NCBI GenBank assembly: GCA_016342595.1
Contig: JAEINY010000005.1
Span: 1-64,000 of the forward strand
Length of the DNA: 64,000 nt
Source: Marinilabiliaceae bacterium
GTDB taxonomy: Bacteria > Bacteroidota > Bacteroidia > Bacteroidales > Marinilabiliaceae
Reading direction: 5' to 3'
In this document: positions 34,995 through 44,311 of the stretch, piece by piece
Layout: every line of letters starts with the position of its first letter
How positions within the stretch are numbered: the stretch's first letter is position 1
Program-made: the position numbers and the translations under genes
The notes under the pieces: model-generated
What the model was told of the DNA's origin: nothing
Seen by the model: only the letters and a program-made list of their open reading frames with translations
Database searches by the model: none

Positions 34995-36287
34995 ATGAAA
35001 AAAATAATTTTGCTATTAGTAATTTTTCAGTTCTTTTCGTGCACAAGAAAAGATTCAAACTTTGAAAAATTAAGAGGAATTGTAAAAGCTGACAAAAGCA
35101 TATCTTTTGTAAAAGCTAAAGCATTAGCCACAATAGAAGAAGGATTTGATGCAGGGAATGGTTATAACGATCTCGTTTTTATTCGTGATTATAACACTTT
35201 TATAGAATTAAGTTTATCGGTACATTCTGCTCAACGTATTAAAAACAACCTGCTTATTTTCTTTAAGATGCAGGGCGAGAATGGAGAAATACTAGATGTT
35301 GTTATGCCTAAAAATAAGTTATCTCCAGAAGAAAAGAATATGAAATACCGTTCAAATTTCGCTCCGGATTATGCAGGAGATAAAGCTACTGTTGAGACGG
35401 ATCAAGAGTCTTCATTAATTCAAGCTGTATATAAGTATATTAAAAAAACCGACGATTATTCTATTCTTGAGGTTGAAATAGGGGGGATAACAATAGCTGA
35501 TCGTATGGGTATAGCTATCAATTTTCTAAGAAAGCATAGATACAATGAAAAGTATGGTTTAATATGGGGCGCAACCACAATAGATTGGGGAGATGTTCAA
35601 CCTGAAAGTGATTGGGGCTGTCTTATGGACGAAAACACTAATTTAGCTATAGATATTTATGATAATGCAATGCTTATTGTTGCTTTAAACAACTTGATTG
35701 AATTGATTCCCGAAATGGAACATAAATTTGGACAATTCAAAAAACAGTTGGTTGAAAATAGTAGAAAATATCTTTGGGATAGCAAGAACAAAAAGTTTAT
35801 ACCTCATATATATCTTGATAAGTCTCCTTTTCCTGAAGATTTTAACGAAAATGAAATTTTTTATTTTGGAGGGACAGCAGTAGCTATTGAGGCTAGAATA
35901 CTTTCTAGAGAAGAAGTTATGATTTCATTAAAGGAGATGGAAAGAAGAATAAAACGAGCTGGAGCATCTTCGATAGGCTTAGCATTAGAGCCGGCTTATC
36001 CAAAAGGATTTATAAAAAATCCTCAAATGACAGAACCTTATACTTATCAAAATGGAGGAGATTGGACCTGGTTTGGGGGGCGTATGGTAAATCAACTTAT
36101 AGAATATGGTTATTTAAATGAAGCGTATGAGCACCTTAAGCCATTATTGAGCCGTGTGGTTGAAAATGACGATTTTTATGAATGGTATACAATAGACAAC
36201 AAACCAAGAGGATCGTCTGGTTTTAAAGGTTCTGCAGGAGTCCTATATAATTCTATTAATGCTTTGGAAGAAAAGTTAATTAAGTAA
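34995..36287 (+). CDS. Putative (alpha/alpha)6-barrel glycosidase lipoprotein
   Basis: A 430-residue lipoprotein (signal IILLLVIFQFFSC, Cys16). It has barrel-like segments: GLIWGATTIDWGDVQPESDW, AIDIYDNAMLIVALNNLIEL, YFGGTAVAIEARILSREEV, PYTYQNGGDWTWFGGRMVNQ and a final GFKGSAGVLYNSINALEE. This pattern is typical of six-hairpin glycosidases such as the trehalase/glucoamylase-like superfamily, but I cannot assign a numbered family. The codon use is strikingly AT-rich compared with the following gene, suggesting separate origin. The acidic residues in TTIDWGD and GDWTW are candidate catalytic positions. Confidence 0.6.
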   Translation: MKKIILLLVIFQFFSCTRKDSNFEKLRGIVKADKSISFVKAKALATIEEGFDAGNGYNDLVFIRDYNTFIELSLSVHSAQRIKNNLLIFFKMQGENGEILDVVMPKNKLSPEEKNMKYRSNFAPDYAGDKATVETDQESSLIQAVYKYIKKTDDYSILEVEIGGITIADRMGIAINFLRKHRYNEKYGLIWGATTIDWGDVQPESDWGCLMDENTNLAIDIYDNAMLIVALNNLIELIPEMEHKFGQFKKQLVENSRKYLWDSKNKKFIPHIYLDKSPFPEDFNENEIFYFGGTAVAIEARILSREEVMISLKEMERRIKRAGASSIGLALEPAYPKGFIKNPQMTEPYTYQNGGDWTWFGGRMVNQLIEYGYLNEAYEHLKPLLSRVVENDDFYEWYTIDNKPRGSSGFKGSAGVLYNSINALEEKLIK

Positions 36288-36323
36288 TAATTGAGGAAAC
36301 AATAATTAAGATTTATATCAATT

Positions 36324-38489
36324 ATGAAATACGTACAATATTATAATAAGTTTTTGGTAGTACATTTTTTACTTTTATCTTTTTTATTTAGTAACGCACA
36401 AAATAAATTTGTTGATACTAACTATTTTTATGGTCGGGAATATTTTATATTAAGAAGTGGTCGCGCCAAAATGGTGATTCAGCAGGATAAAGCCGATTTA
36501 GGGCCGGCATTTAGCTACATGCTTTTCGATGCCGAAAATCCAAAACAAACGATACGCAAATCGGATGCCTACAATTACAGTGCAGAACAGGGTATTTACA
36601 CCTCAGCGTTGACGGTAAAAATGAATAATTATCCGTTCACAGCCATGGGGCAAACCACTCATACCAATTGGGTAATCGTTGATGGTATCCCATCAGTGGA
36701 AGCCGTTTGGTGGGCTGGTGGCATTAGAGTACGCGAAGTTATTACGCCGGTCTCGTTGAATGGTATTTTTAAGCGGCAGATTAGCCTGGAGGCGGCCGAT
36801 CTGGTGGGAGAAGACAGCGTTAGTATCTGTCTTTCCATTCCGGTTGCAGGACGAAAAATCAATAACAATGGTTTGGCGTATCGCACTAAGGATGCTTCCA
36901 TTGCTTTGGTAATGCCGGAAGATCTGACACAGCAAGTAGACGCTGAATTAAAAAGTATCGAAGCCGGACCGTTTCTGATTCAACCAGGGGAAACGAAGAT
37001 CAGCGAATCTTACCTGCTTGTTGATGTGCCTATGCTCAATGATACTGAGCTGGCCCAACGCCTGGAAGTGTTAAAAAGCACCTTAAACGAGGAGCTCGTC
37101 AAAACTAAAAACCAGTGGTCAAAACGAAACACATTGACATGCAATGATCCATTGGTGCAACGCAGTTTTGATGTTAACCGCAATAGTTTGCCGGCTTTTG
37201 TGTCGGATGGAGGTAAGATGGACGCCGGAATTTTTGAGTACGGTGCTCAGTGGGTCAGGGATGCTTCGCATTCCACTTTAGGATTAATACATATTGGTGA
37301 ATTTGAAATGGCCCGTGCTGCCCTGGAGCACATGCTCCGGGATATGATTAATGAGCATGGTACCACCATGATTGCAAGTGGATTTGATGAACCCGACAGG
37401 GAACAGTTTGACCAGATGGGGGAGTTCATGCATACCATGAAAAGTTATGTGGACTGGACAGGTGATATTTCTTTACTGACAAAGTATAGGGAGAAAATCA
37501 TTGCTATGGTTGAACGTCCATTATCGTCAGCTTTTCGCGATGAAACCGGCATGGTGCATAACCGTCGTGAATTTTGGGAGCGTACTTTTGAGGATGCCTA
37601 TGAATTGGCCTATCAGACTTGGGTGATCCAAGGTTTACGCGATGGAGCCGACCTTGCCAGGTACTTTGATGCTGATCGTAAAGTAGATGTCTGGCGCAAA
37701 GAAGCCGATATAATTGAAGATGCCATGTTAACGCACCCTCAAAAGAAACTGGTGAATGAGGGCCACCTAATAAAGCGACGCAATGTAGGCGGAGAGATGG
37801 TAGATGTGGTAAAAATGAAGGGATGGGTAGATGGATCACCTGCCAGTACTGAACATTTTAGCCGCTTAATGCCGGACGCAACATTAGCATTGCCCATTTC
37901 TTTGCGAATTGTTGATCCCAGGTCTGAGCTTGCAAAAAACACACTGGATGTGTTAGAAGGGCTAAGGAACCTGCGTTGGTCCATGGGTGGCTATGAACGC
38001 TACCATTCCAGTTCGCAAGGTGACCAGCCCGGCCCCTGGCCTTTTGCCACAACCTTTATCATGCGGGCGCAACATGAAGCTGGTGATCTGGAAAATAGCC
38101 GACGTGCTTTGCAATGGATTTACGACCATGCAGGCGGACGGACCGGTGCTATTTATGAAGAGATTCCACTCTTACGCACCCAACAAAAAGGCAGTGGACT
38201 GTTGCCGTGGAATTCGGCTGAAATCTCCTATTTCATGGTACACCATATGTTAGGTATCAAATTTAAGGGAGACCGAATGTTTATTAAGCCTGCTTTATAT
38301 CCGCAAACATCCCGGTTAAATGCCAATTTCCGTTATCGGAAGGGACGCATTCAGCTTGAATCTGAAGGGAGTGGTAAACTAGCCTATGCCATGGTTGAAG
38401 GAGAGAAAATTAAAGCAGATAAAAAGGGATCAGTAATACTACCGAAAGATTTTGAAGGAGGCACAATTAAGTTGGTTTACGAAAAGTAA
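36324..38489 (+). CDS. Exported six-hairpin (GH15/glucoamylase-like) glycosidase
   Basis: A 721-residue exported protein, signal peptide residues 10-25 (FLVVHFLLLSFLFSNAQ). The N-terminal third is a beta-sandwich (to about 260). The rest is a helical barrel with YGAQWVRDASHSTLGLIHIG, MGEFMHTMKSYVDWTGDISL, FWERTFEDAYELAYQTWVIQ, LRWSMGGYERYHSS and LLPWNSAEISYFMVHHMLGI. The layout resembles glucoamylase-like or GH15/GH63-type enzymes. Probable catalytic acids are in WVRDASH and WNSAEIS. The first 150 bases are AT-rich and the remainder is much more GC-rich. The gene follows the 34995 gene by 36 bases. Confidence 0.7.
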   Translation: MKYVQYYNKFLVVHFLLLSFLFSNAQNKFVDTNYFYGREYFILRSGRAKMVIQQDKADLGPAFSYMLFDAENPKQTIRKSDAYNYSAEQGIYTSALTVKMNNYPFTAMGQTTHTNWVIVDGIPSVEAVWWAGGIRVREVITPVSLNGIFKRQISLEAADLVGEDSVSICLSIPVAGRKINNNGLAYRTKDASIALVMPEDLTQQVDAELKSIEAGPFLIQPGETKISESYLLVDVPMLNDTELAQRLEVLKSTLNEELVKTKNQWSKRNTLTCNDPLVQRSFDVNRNSLPAFVSDGGKMDAGIFEYGAQWVRDASHSTLGLIHIGEFEMARAALEHMLRDMINEHGTTMIASGFDEPDREQFDQMGEFMHTMKSYVDWTGDISLLTKYREKIIAMVERPLSSAFRDETGMVHNRREFWERTFEDAYELAYQTWVIQGLRDGADLARYFDADRKVDVWRKEADIIEDAMLTHPQKKLVNEGHLIKRRNVGGEMVDVVKMKGWVDGSPASTEHFSRLMPDATLALPISLRIVDPRSELAKNTLDVLEGLRNLRWSMGGYERYHSSSQGDQPGPWPFATTFIMRAQHEAGDLENSRRALQWIYDHAGGRTGAIYEEIPLLRTQQKGSGLLPWNSAEISYFMVHHMLGIKFKGDRMFIKPALYPQTSRLNANFRYRKGRIQLESEGSGKLAYAMVEGEKIKADKKGSVILPKDFEGGTIKLVYEK

Positions 38490-38616
38490 TTATAAGCAGA
38501 TATTACTGAGAAAATATGTTAATATGAAACAAGTATGTAAAATAATTAGCCCCAAGAGGATAATTAAAACAATGCGAGCTTCATATGATACCTTATAAAC
38601 AGACAATCTTAATCGT

Positions 38617-39840
38617 ATGAGATATTTAAGTAGTTTAGTTTTGGTGTTGTTCTGTGCATGCTTGCAAGCACAGAACTTCAAGAGTATTACAGATTTTGGT
38701 GTAAACGCTAAAAATGATGCTGCCACGAATAAAGTCGCACTGCAAAAAGCGATTGATTGGGCCAGCACATTCGGAGGCGCCTTATTTGTTGATCCAAGTG
38801 AAGAACCTTACAAAATTGATGGTGGACTAATTCTAAAGGCAAACGTTTCACTTATTGGCGTGCACGCAGCTACCCCACGTGGTACCAAACACCCTGCAAA
38901 AAGGGAGCCTGTTGGCAGTGTATTTTCTATTACCGATACGAAGAATCCTTTTCTTACAGTGCGTTCGTCGACCCAGATTAAGGGTATCCAGTTTTATTAT
39001 CCCGACCAGACAGTTAACGATCCTAATAAAATCATTAAATACCCTGCGAGCATACAAGTTGATAAACAAACAATGACCCAAGGCGTATTGCTTAGCTGTC
39101 TCACTTTTTATGGCGAGTACTTAGCCATGGATTTTAATGCTGATCGCAACATGCCAAGTGAATTAATCACTATTGAGCATTGTTATGGTTATCCGTATGG
39201 TGGTGAGTTTATTCGCTTTGACTATTGTTACGATATCCCGAGAATTCTGAATTGTCATGTTAATCCGGGGGTCATGCGTGGTTTCAAAGGGCAAGTTCAT
39301 CGCGATGTGGTGGATGCCGTAATTGCTAAGAAAACCTTTACCTATTCAATTAACCATACGGATAACGCTCAATTGATAGATGTTTTCACATTTGGGGTAT
39401 ATGGTGGCATTTATTTAGGTCCGGAATCTTATGGTCAGCTAACAAATTTCAATTTAGATTGCGTGACAGTTGGAATCTATAAACTAGGAGCTAATACCAA
39501 AAATCGGAACTGGATGATTGCGCAAGGCTCAATCATTGCGAATACTGGACCGGATTTAGAGGCTATTCATCCAATCATTATTGAGGGGGAGGGGCACACT
39601 GCCATTTCTAATCTGGAGGCTTTTTCTGGCCCTAACCCGGCCTTGACGACCATCAAAGAAGGGCAGTCCTATGATTACATGTTGGTTAAAGGTAATAGGC
39701 GCCTGACTGTAACCGTGATGGGATGCCGCATGAGGAATTACCATTCTGAAAATCCGTTAACGAAGAAGAATCCACAGGCATCCATACAGTTTGTAGGCTG
39801 TGTCGATAAGGAAGAAAAGTTTTACAATAAAACATTTTAA
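38617..39840 (+). CDS. Exported pectate-lyase-superfamily beta-helix protein
   Basis: A 407-residue exported protein, signal peptide 1-18 (SSLVLVLFCACLQAQ). The N-terminal block ITDFGVNAKNDAATNKVALQ then KAIDWASTFGGALFVDPSEE is the pectate-lyase-3 signature (capped first coil of a right-handed beta-helix). Coils continue to about residue 390 (ILNCHVNPGVMRGFKGQVHR, GVYGGIYLGPESYGQLTNFN). Such proteins act as GH28-like hydrolases, lyases or epimerase-like binding folds, and no catalytic triad could be recognised. It lies 127 bases after the preceding gene and 18 bases before the GH29 gene. Confidence 0.65.
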   Translation: MRYLSSLVLVLFCACLQAQNFKSITDFGVNAKNDAATNKVALQKAIDWASTFGGALFVDPSEEPYKIDGGLILKANVSLIGVHAATPRGTKHPAKREPVGSVFSITDTKNPFLTVRSSTQIKGIQFYYPDQTVNDPNKIIKYPASIQVDKQTMTQGVLLSCLTFYGEYLAMDFNADRNMPSELITIEHCYGYPYGGEFIRFDYCYDIPRILNCHVNPGVMRGFKGQVHRDVVDAVIAKKTFTYSINHTDNAQLIDVFTFGVYGGIYLGPESYGQLTNFNLDCVTVGIYKLGANTKNRNWMIAQGSIIANTGPDLEAIHPIIIEGEGHTAISNLEAFSGPNPALTTIKEGQSYDYMLVKGNRRLTVTVMGCRMRNYHSENPLTKKNPQASIQFVGCVDKEEKFYNKTF

Positions 39841-39858
39841 TTACCAGAAAGTCACATC

Positions 39859-41865
39859 ATGAGGAAAATCAATATTTTATATGTCTTGCTGTTCATTAGT
39901 GCTCTTCACTTTTTAGGCTGTCAGCAAAATCAATCGAATGAAAGTGCCGACAAAATGGAGTGGTGGCGCGAAGCTAAATTTGGTATGTTCATTCACTTCG
40001 GCTTATACTCCATACCTGCAGGAGAATACAATGGAGAACAAATACCTGGATACAGTGAATGGCTGATGGAGCTAGCCCGTATTCCGGTAATAGATTATAA
40101 ACAATACGCCAATCAATTTAATCCTAAAAATTTCGATGCTGAAGCATGGGTGAAAATGGCGAAAGATGCCGGCATGAAATACATTGTCATTACCTCAAAA
40201 CATCATGATGGTTTCGCGTTATTTGACAGTAAAGTGAGTGATTTTGATGTTATGTCTACCCCTTTCAAACGTGATATCATTAAAGAACTGGCAGATGCTT
40301 GCAAGAAATTAGATATGCCTTTTGGTCTTTATTATTCACAGGCGCAAGACTGGACTACCGCTGGTAATATTTCTGGCTCTGTTTGGGATTCATTACAAGT
40401 GGGTGATCATGATAATTATTTGGATGAAAAATCAGTGCCACAGGTGGAAGAAATTTTGAATAATTATGGTGATATCAAAATTCTGTGGTGGGATACCCCA
40501 GGACCAACCACCGCTGAACAAGCTGCAAAATTTTATGAAATCACTGATATGTTTCCTCATCTAATACAAAATGATCGACTAATTGAATGGGGTGATGATG
40601 GGGATTTAATTACTCCTGAACAGCACATACCTGAAGGAGGATACCCTGGTCAAGATTGGGAAACATGCATGACTATGAATGAATCATGGGGTTATAAAAA
40701 GGTTGATACAAATTGGAAATCAAGTACGGAACTTGTTCATCACCTAATCAATATCGCCAGTATGGGTGGTAATTTCCTTTTAAATATTGGTCCAAAACCT
40801 GATGGTACTTTTCCACAGCCAAACGTTCAGACATTGAATGATATGGGAAAATGGATGGCGATAAATGGTGAAGCTATTTACGGTACTAAAGCAAGTCCTG
40901 TTAATCCTTTAGACTGGGGCAAATGTACCAAAAAGGTGGAGGATGATCATACGAAACTATATTTCCATGTTTTTGATTTTCCTGCTAACGGTAAATTATT
41001 TGTACCTGGCTTCAAAGGAGAAGTAAAAAAAGCTTATGCTTTAACAGATAACGATCAGAAAATTAGTACATCCATTTTGGGTGATAATTTATTGCTTGAC
41101 ATAGCTGGTGTTGATGAGCAAAAACATGCTACTGTTGTGGTAGTAGAAATCAAAGGTGATATTGCTAAAACTAGGGGGCCCGTAATTTTATATGAATATG
41201 ATCATTTCCTTGGTGAAGCTTCTTTTAGCGTTGAACAAAACAATCCGGAAATTGAAATACGATATACTGTTGATGGTTCTTATCCTACTTTAAAATCACC
41301 AATCGCCGATGGAGAAATTACTGTAAAAGCAGATGAGTCATTCACAGTTTTTGCATTACAATTTGTTGATGGAAAACCTGTGGGCGCTATCACCACGAAA
41401 AAATTTATTTGCCATAAATTGAGTGAACCAGTTAAAATTACTGAAAAATTAAAGCCTGGTTTGACATATCAATATTTTGAAGGTTCATGGAATATGTTGC
41501 CTGATTTCGATGTTGCCACACCTAAGAATACTGGTACTACACAAGCTATTGACCTTGAGATGAGAAATCGTGATGATCGCTTTGGTCTGACATACGACGG
41601 TTATTTCAAAGCCAATGAATCCGGCTTATACAAATTCATTCTTTCTTCAGATGATGGTACACGATTACATATAGGTGATCAGGTGTTCGTTAATGATGGT
41701 ATCCATGGCCTGAAAGAACATACTTTTTTTATAGCATTGAAAAAGGGTATGCATGAACTTCATATTGATTATTTTGAAGGCATGGGAGGTCAGGATATCA
41801 TAGTAAAAGCATCGCTTTTGGACCAGGATCCACAAGTGTTAACTAACAAAAATCTTTATCATTAA
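39859..41865 (+). CDS. GH29 alpha-L-fucosidase with PA14 domain
   Basis: A 668-residue lipoprotein (LHFLGC, Cys21) that releases alpha-linked L-fucose. The GH29 barrel is residues about 30-350: WWREAKFGMFIHFGLYSIPA, VITSKHHDGFALFDSK, KLDMPFGLYYSQAQDW and the nucleophile Asp212 in ILWWDTPGP. A chitobiase-like beta-hexosaminidase C-terminal domain (RYTVDGSYPTLKSP) is at about 440-510. A PA14 domain (LTYQYFEGSWNM, GYFKANESGLYKFILSSDDG) covers about 535-655 and may bind glycan. This is the clearest link between the PUL and the fucose operon upstream. It is followed 18 bases later by GH92. Confidence 0.93.
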   Translation: MRKINILYVLLFISALHFLGCQQNQSNESADKMEWWREAKFGMFIHFGLYSIPAGEYNGEQIPGYSEWLMELARIPVIDYKQYANQFNPKNFDAEAWVKMAKDAGMKYIVITSKHHDGFALFDSKVSDFDVMSTPFKRDIIKELADACKKLDMPFGLYYSQAQDWTTAGNISGSVWDSLQVGDHDNYLDEKSVPQVEEILNNYGDIKILWWDTPGPTTAEQAAKFYEITDMFPHLIQNDRLIEWGDDGDLITPEQHIPEGGYPGQDWETCMTMNESWGYKKVDTNWKSSTELVHHLINIASMGGNFLLNIGPKPDGTFPQPNVQTLNDMGKWMAINGEAIYGTKASPVNPLDWGKCTKKVEDDHTKLYFHVFDFPANGKLFVPGFKGEVKKAYALTDNDQKISTSILGDNLLLDIAGVDEQKHATVVVVEIKGDIAKTRGPVILYEYDHFLGEASFSVEQNNPEIEIRYTVDGSYPTLKSPIADGEITVKADESFTVFALQFVDGKPVGAITTKKFICHKLSEPVKITEKLKPGLTYQYFEGSWNMLPDFDVATPKNTGTTQAIDLEMRNRDDRFGLTYDGYFKANESGLYKFILSSDDGTRLHIGDQVFVNDGIHGLKEHTFFIALKKGMHELHIDYFEGMGGQDIIVKASLLDQDPQVLTNKNLYH

Positions 41866-41883
41866 TTTTTAAACATTCAAGCA

Positions 41884-44142
41884 ATGATTAAAAGATCCTA
41901 TTATTTACTTCTGGTTCTGCTAGTGTTATTATCGCATAACATTTATGCACAAAAAGATTTAGCTCAATATGTCGATCCCTTTATTGGCAGTGAAGGAGCC
42001 GGACATGTGTTTCCGGGTGCATCATTGCCCTATGGCATGGTGAAGTTAGGGCCGGACTGTGGCAACAAAACCAGCAATACCGGCTATGCTAAAAATGAAG
42101 AAGTGCATGGCTTTAGTCACACGCATGTGAGTGGTACCGGAGGTGGGGCCAAATATGGCAATGTATTGGTAATGCCGGTGGTTGGTGATGTTAAATCCAT
42201 CCAACCTGTGAGCCTATATCGAGATGCCATCGCAACCCCAGGCTTTTTCTCAATGCAATTGACGGATTACAATATTCAAGCTGACTTAACGGTCAGTCAT
42301 AAGGTTGGATTTCATAAATATACTTTTCCAAAATCCAATCAGTCACACATTATTATTGATGCGGGAAGTTTTTTAGGCGACAGTATAAAACATGCCTATG
42401 AATCGCAGGAGTTTATTGGATCTGAAATAGAAATTCTATCCAATACGCGTGTGGAGGGTTATACACGTGTTCGCAATGGTTGGGGGTTAGGTGGTGAATA
42501 CACCGTGTTTTTTTCTGCCGAGGTGGACACACCTGCTGAATCCTTTTTTTTGAGCCTTGATAACAGAATAGATCAGAATGGTACTGTGGCTGTTGATAAC
42601 GGTACTAAAGCAAAAGCCATTCTTCAATACAGTACTTCAAAGAATCAGCAGATTCAGGTAAAGGTTGGTATCTCATTTATCAGTGCAAAAAAGGCGCGAC
42701 AAAACCTGGAAAATGAGGTTTCACACTGGGATTTTAATAAGGTTCATGATGCTGCCCGCCAACAATGGAACGATGTGCTAGCTACAATAAATATTGAGGG
42801 AGCCACTGATATCGATCAAACGATTTTTTACAGTTCCCTATACCGAACCATGTTGATGCCCGTTGACCGTACCGGTGAAAATCCGAAATGGCATTCTGAT
42901 GAGCCTTATTATGATGATTATTATGCCATTTGGGATACGTATCGTGCCACGCATCCATTAATGACATTGATTCAGTCAGAAAGAGAGCGTGATATGGTGA
43001 GATCATTGGTAGATATATACCGTTATGATGGGTACATGCCCGATGCTCGCAGTGGAAATCATAACGGAAGAACGCAGGGAGGAAGTAACTGTGATATGCT
43101 TATTGCCGATGCTTATTTAAAAGGCTTAAAAGGCATCGATTATGAAGCTGCTTTTGACGCTATGGTAAAAAATGCAGAGATTCCACCAGGAGGAACAGAA
43201 ATGCAGGAAGGAAGAGGGGGAATAAATGAATACATAGAATTAGGTTACGTACCGGCTGAATTTGAACCATTACAATCTACCAACCCGGGTAATACGCCTA
43301 AATTATATGAAAGAGCTGGCACTCGAACAGTGGAATATGCAGCCAATGACTGGGCGATTGCTCAGGTGGCAAAAGAGTTAGGCCGAGAGAGTGAATACAT
43401 TAAATTTAAACGTCGGGCCGGTAATTGGGCTAATCTATGGCGCGATATTAAATGTGATGGCTTTAGGGGATTCATCTGGCCGCGGCGCGAGGATGGCACC
43501 TGGGTCAATAAATTCAGTGCCTTTAAAGCTGGCAGTTGGGGGAATTTCTTTTACGAAAGTAATTCATGGGAATACTCTTTTTACGTACCTCATGACGTCG
43601 CTAGTTTGATTGACAGTTGCGGGGGGCAAAAACTTTTCATTCAGCGTTTGGATCATTTCTTTAATAATAACTATTTTAATGTGACCAATGAACCTGGTTT
43701 CCTGTCTCCTTATCTTTATAATTATGCAGGTCAGCCCTATAAAACCAATGCTTTGATTCGTAGTATCATCAGAGAAAACTACAATACCAACGAGGATGGC
43801 GTACCGGGTAATGATGATGCGGGGTCTATGGCTGCCTGGTATGTGTTTAGCAGCATGGGCTTTTTCCCCAATGCAGGACAAGATGTGTATTTAATCGGGG
43901 CACCTCATTTTAAGGAAGTCACGCTCAATTTGGGTAACAACAAACAATTAATCATTAAGGCTAAAAACTTATCCGAAGAGAATAGCATCATAAAAACGGC
44001 CAAGTTAAACGGTAAGAGCATGAATCGTGCCTGGTTCCGACATTTTGAAATAGCCAATGGCGGATTGCTTGAATTTGAAATGACCAATACACCGACCGAT
44101 TGGGGTCAGGAAATGTTACCTCCTTCAATGTCTGAGTTTTAG
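41884..44142 (+). CDS. GH92 exo-alpha-mannosidase (copy 1)
   Basis: A 752-residue exported Ca2+-dependent exo-alpha-mannosidase, signal peptide 1-22 (YYLLLVLLVLLSHNIYAQ). N-terminal beta-sandwich motifs: YVDPFIGSEGAGHVFPGASL, YGMVKLGPDC and GFSHTHVSGTGGGAKYGN. The (alpha/alpha)6 domain has YAIWDTYRATHPLMTLIQSE, YMPDARSGNHNGRTQGGSNC and the active-site loop PGNDDAGSMAAWYVFSSMGF. It differs from copies 2 and 3 in its calcium/catalytic loop (NDDAG against NEDCG and DEDGG). It lies between GH29 and a DUF4185-like gene. Confidence 0.94.
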   Translation: MIKRSYYLLLVLLVLLSHNIYAQKDLAQYVDPFIGSEGAGHVFPGASLPYGMVKLGPDCGNKTSNTGYAKNEEVHGFSHTHVSGTGGGAKYGNVLVMPVVGDVKSIQPVSLYRDAIATPGFFSMQLTDYNIQADLTVSHKVGFHKYTFPKSNQSHIIIDAGSFLGDSIKHAYESQEFIGSEIEILSNTRVEGYTRVRNGWGLGGEYTVFFSAEVDTPAESFFLSLDNRIDQNGTVAVDNGTKAKAILQYSTSKNQQIQVKVGISFISAKKARQNLENEVSHWDFNKVHDAARQQWNDVLATINIEGATDIDQTIFYSSLYRTMLMPVDRTGENPKWHSDEPYYDDYYAIWDTYRATHPLMTLIQSERERDMVRSLVDIYRYDGYMPDARSGNHNGRTQGGSNCDMLIADAYLKGLKGIDYEAAFDAMVKNAEIPPGGTEMQEGRGGINEYIELGYVPAEFEPLQSTNPGNTPKLYERAGTRTVEYAANDWAIAQVAKELGRESEYIKFKRRAGNWANLWRDIKCDGFRGFIWPRREDGTWVNKFSAFKAGSWGNFFYESNSWEYSFYVPHDVASLIDSCGGQKLFIQRLDHFFNNNYFNVTNEPGFLSPYLYNYAGQPYKTNALIRSIIRENYNTNEDGVPGNDDAGSMAAWYVFSSMGFFPNAGQDVYLIGAPHFKEVTLNLGNNKQLIIKAKNLSEENSIIKTAKLNGKSMNRAWFRHFEIANGGLLEFEMTNTPTDWGQEMLPPSMSEF

Positions 44143-44179
44143 TAGTTGATGGTAGTTTATAGATGAATGAAGCCGCGTG

Positions 44180-44288
44180 TAATACCAATTAAATATCAAA
44201 TTGCACTGGTATGATGCCGATACATAATCAAAGGGCGTTTAGAAGTGAAACGCACTAAAGGCGCATTTTGATTAGTAAACGGTATAAC
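44180..44288. mobile_element. 109-bp inverted-repeat element (copy A)
   Basis: Bounded by TAATACCAATT (44180-44190) and a CGGTATAAC end (44280-44288), which read as imperfect inverted repeats (GTTATACCG against TAATACCAA). The interior has a hairpin: TAATCAAAGGGCGTTTAG against CTAAAGGCGCATTTTGATTA. It shares its ends and the blocks ATGCCG-TACA-AATCA and TTTTGATT with the element at 57846-57965. It is non-coding and sits between two PUL genes. Confidence 0.55.
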
Positions 44289-44311
44289 ATTGTTATGCGT
44301 GGCTTAAACAA

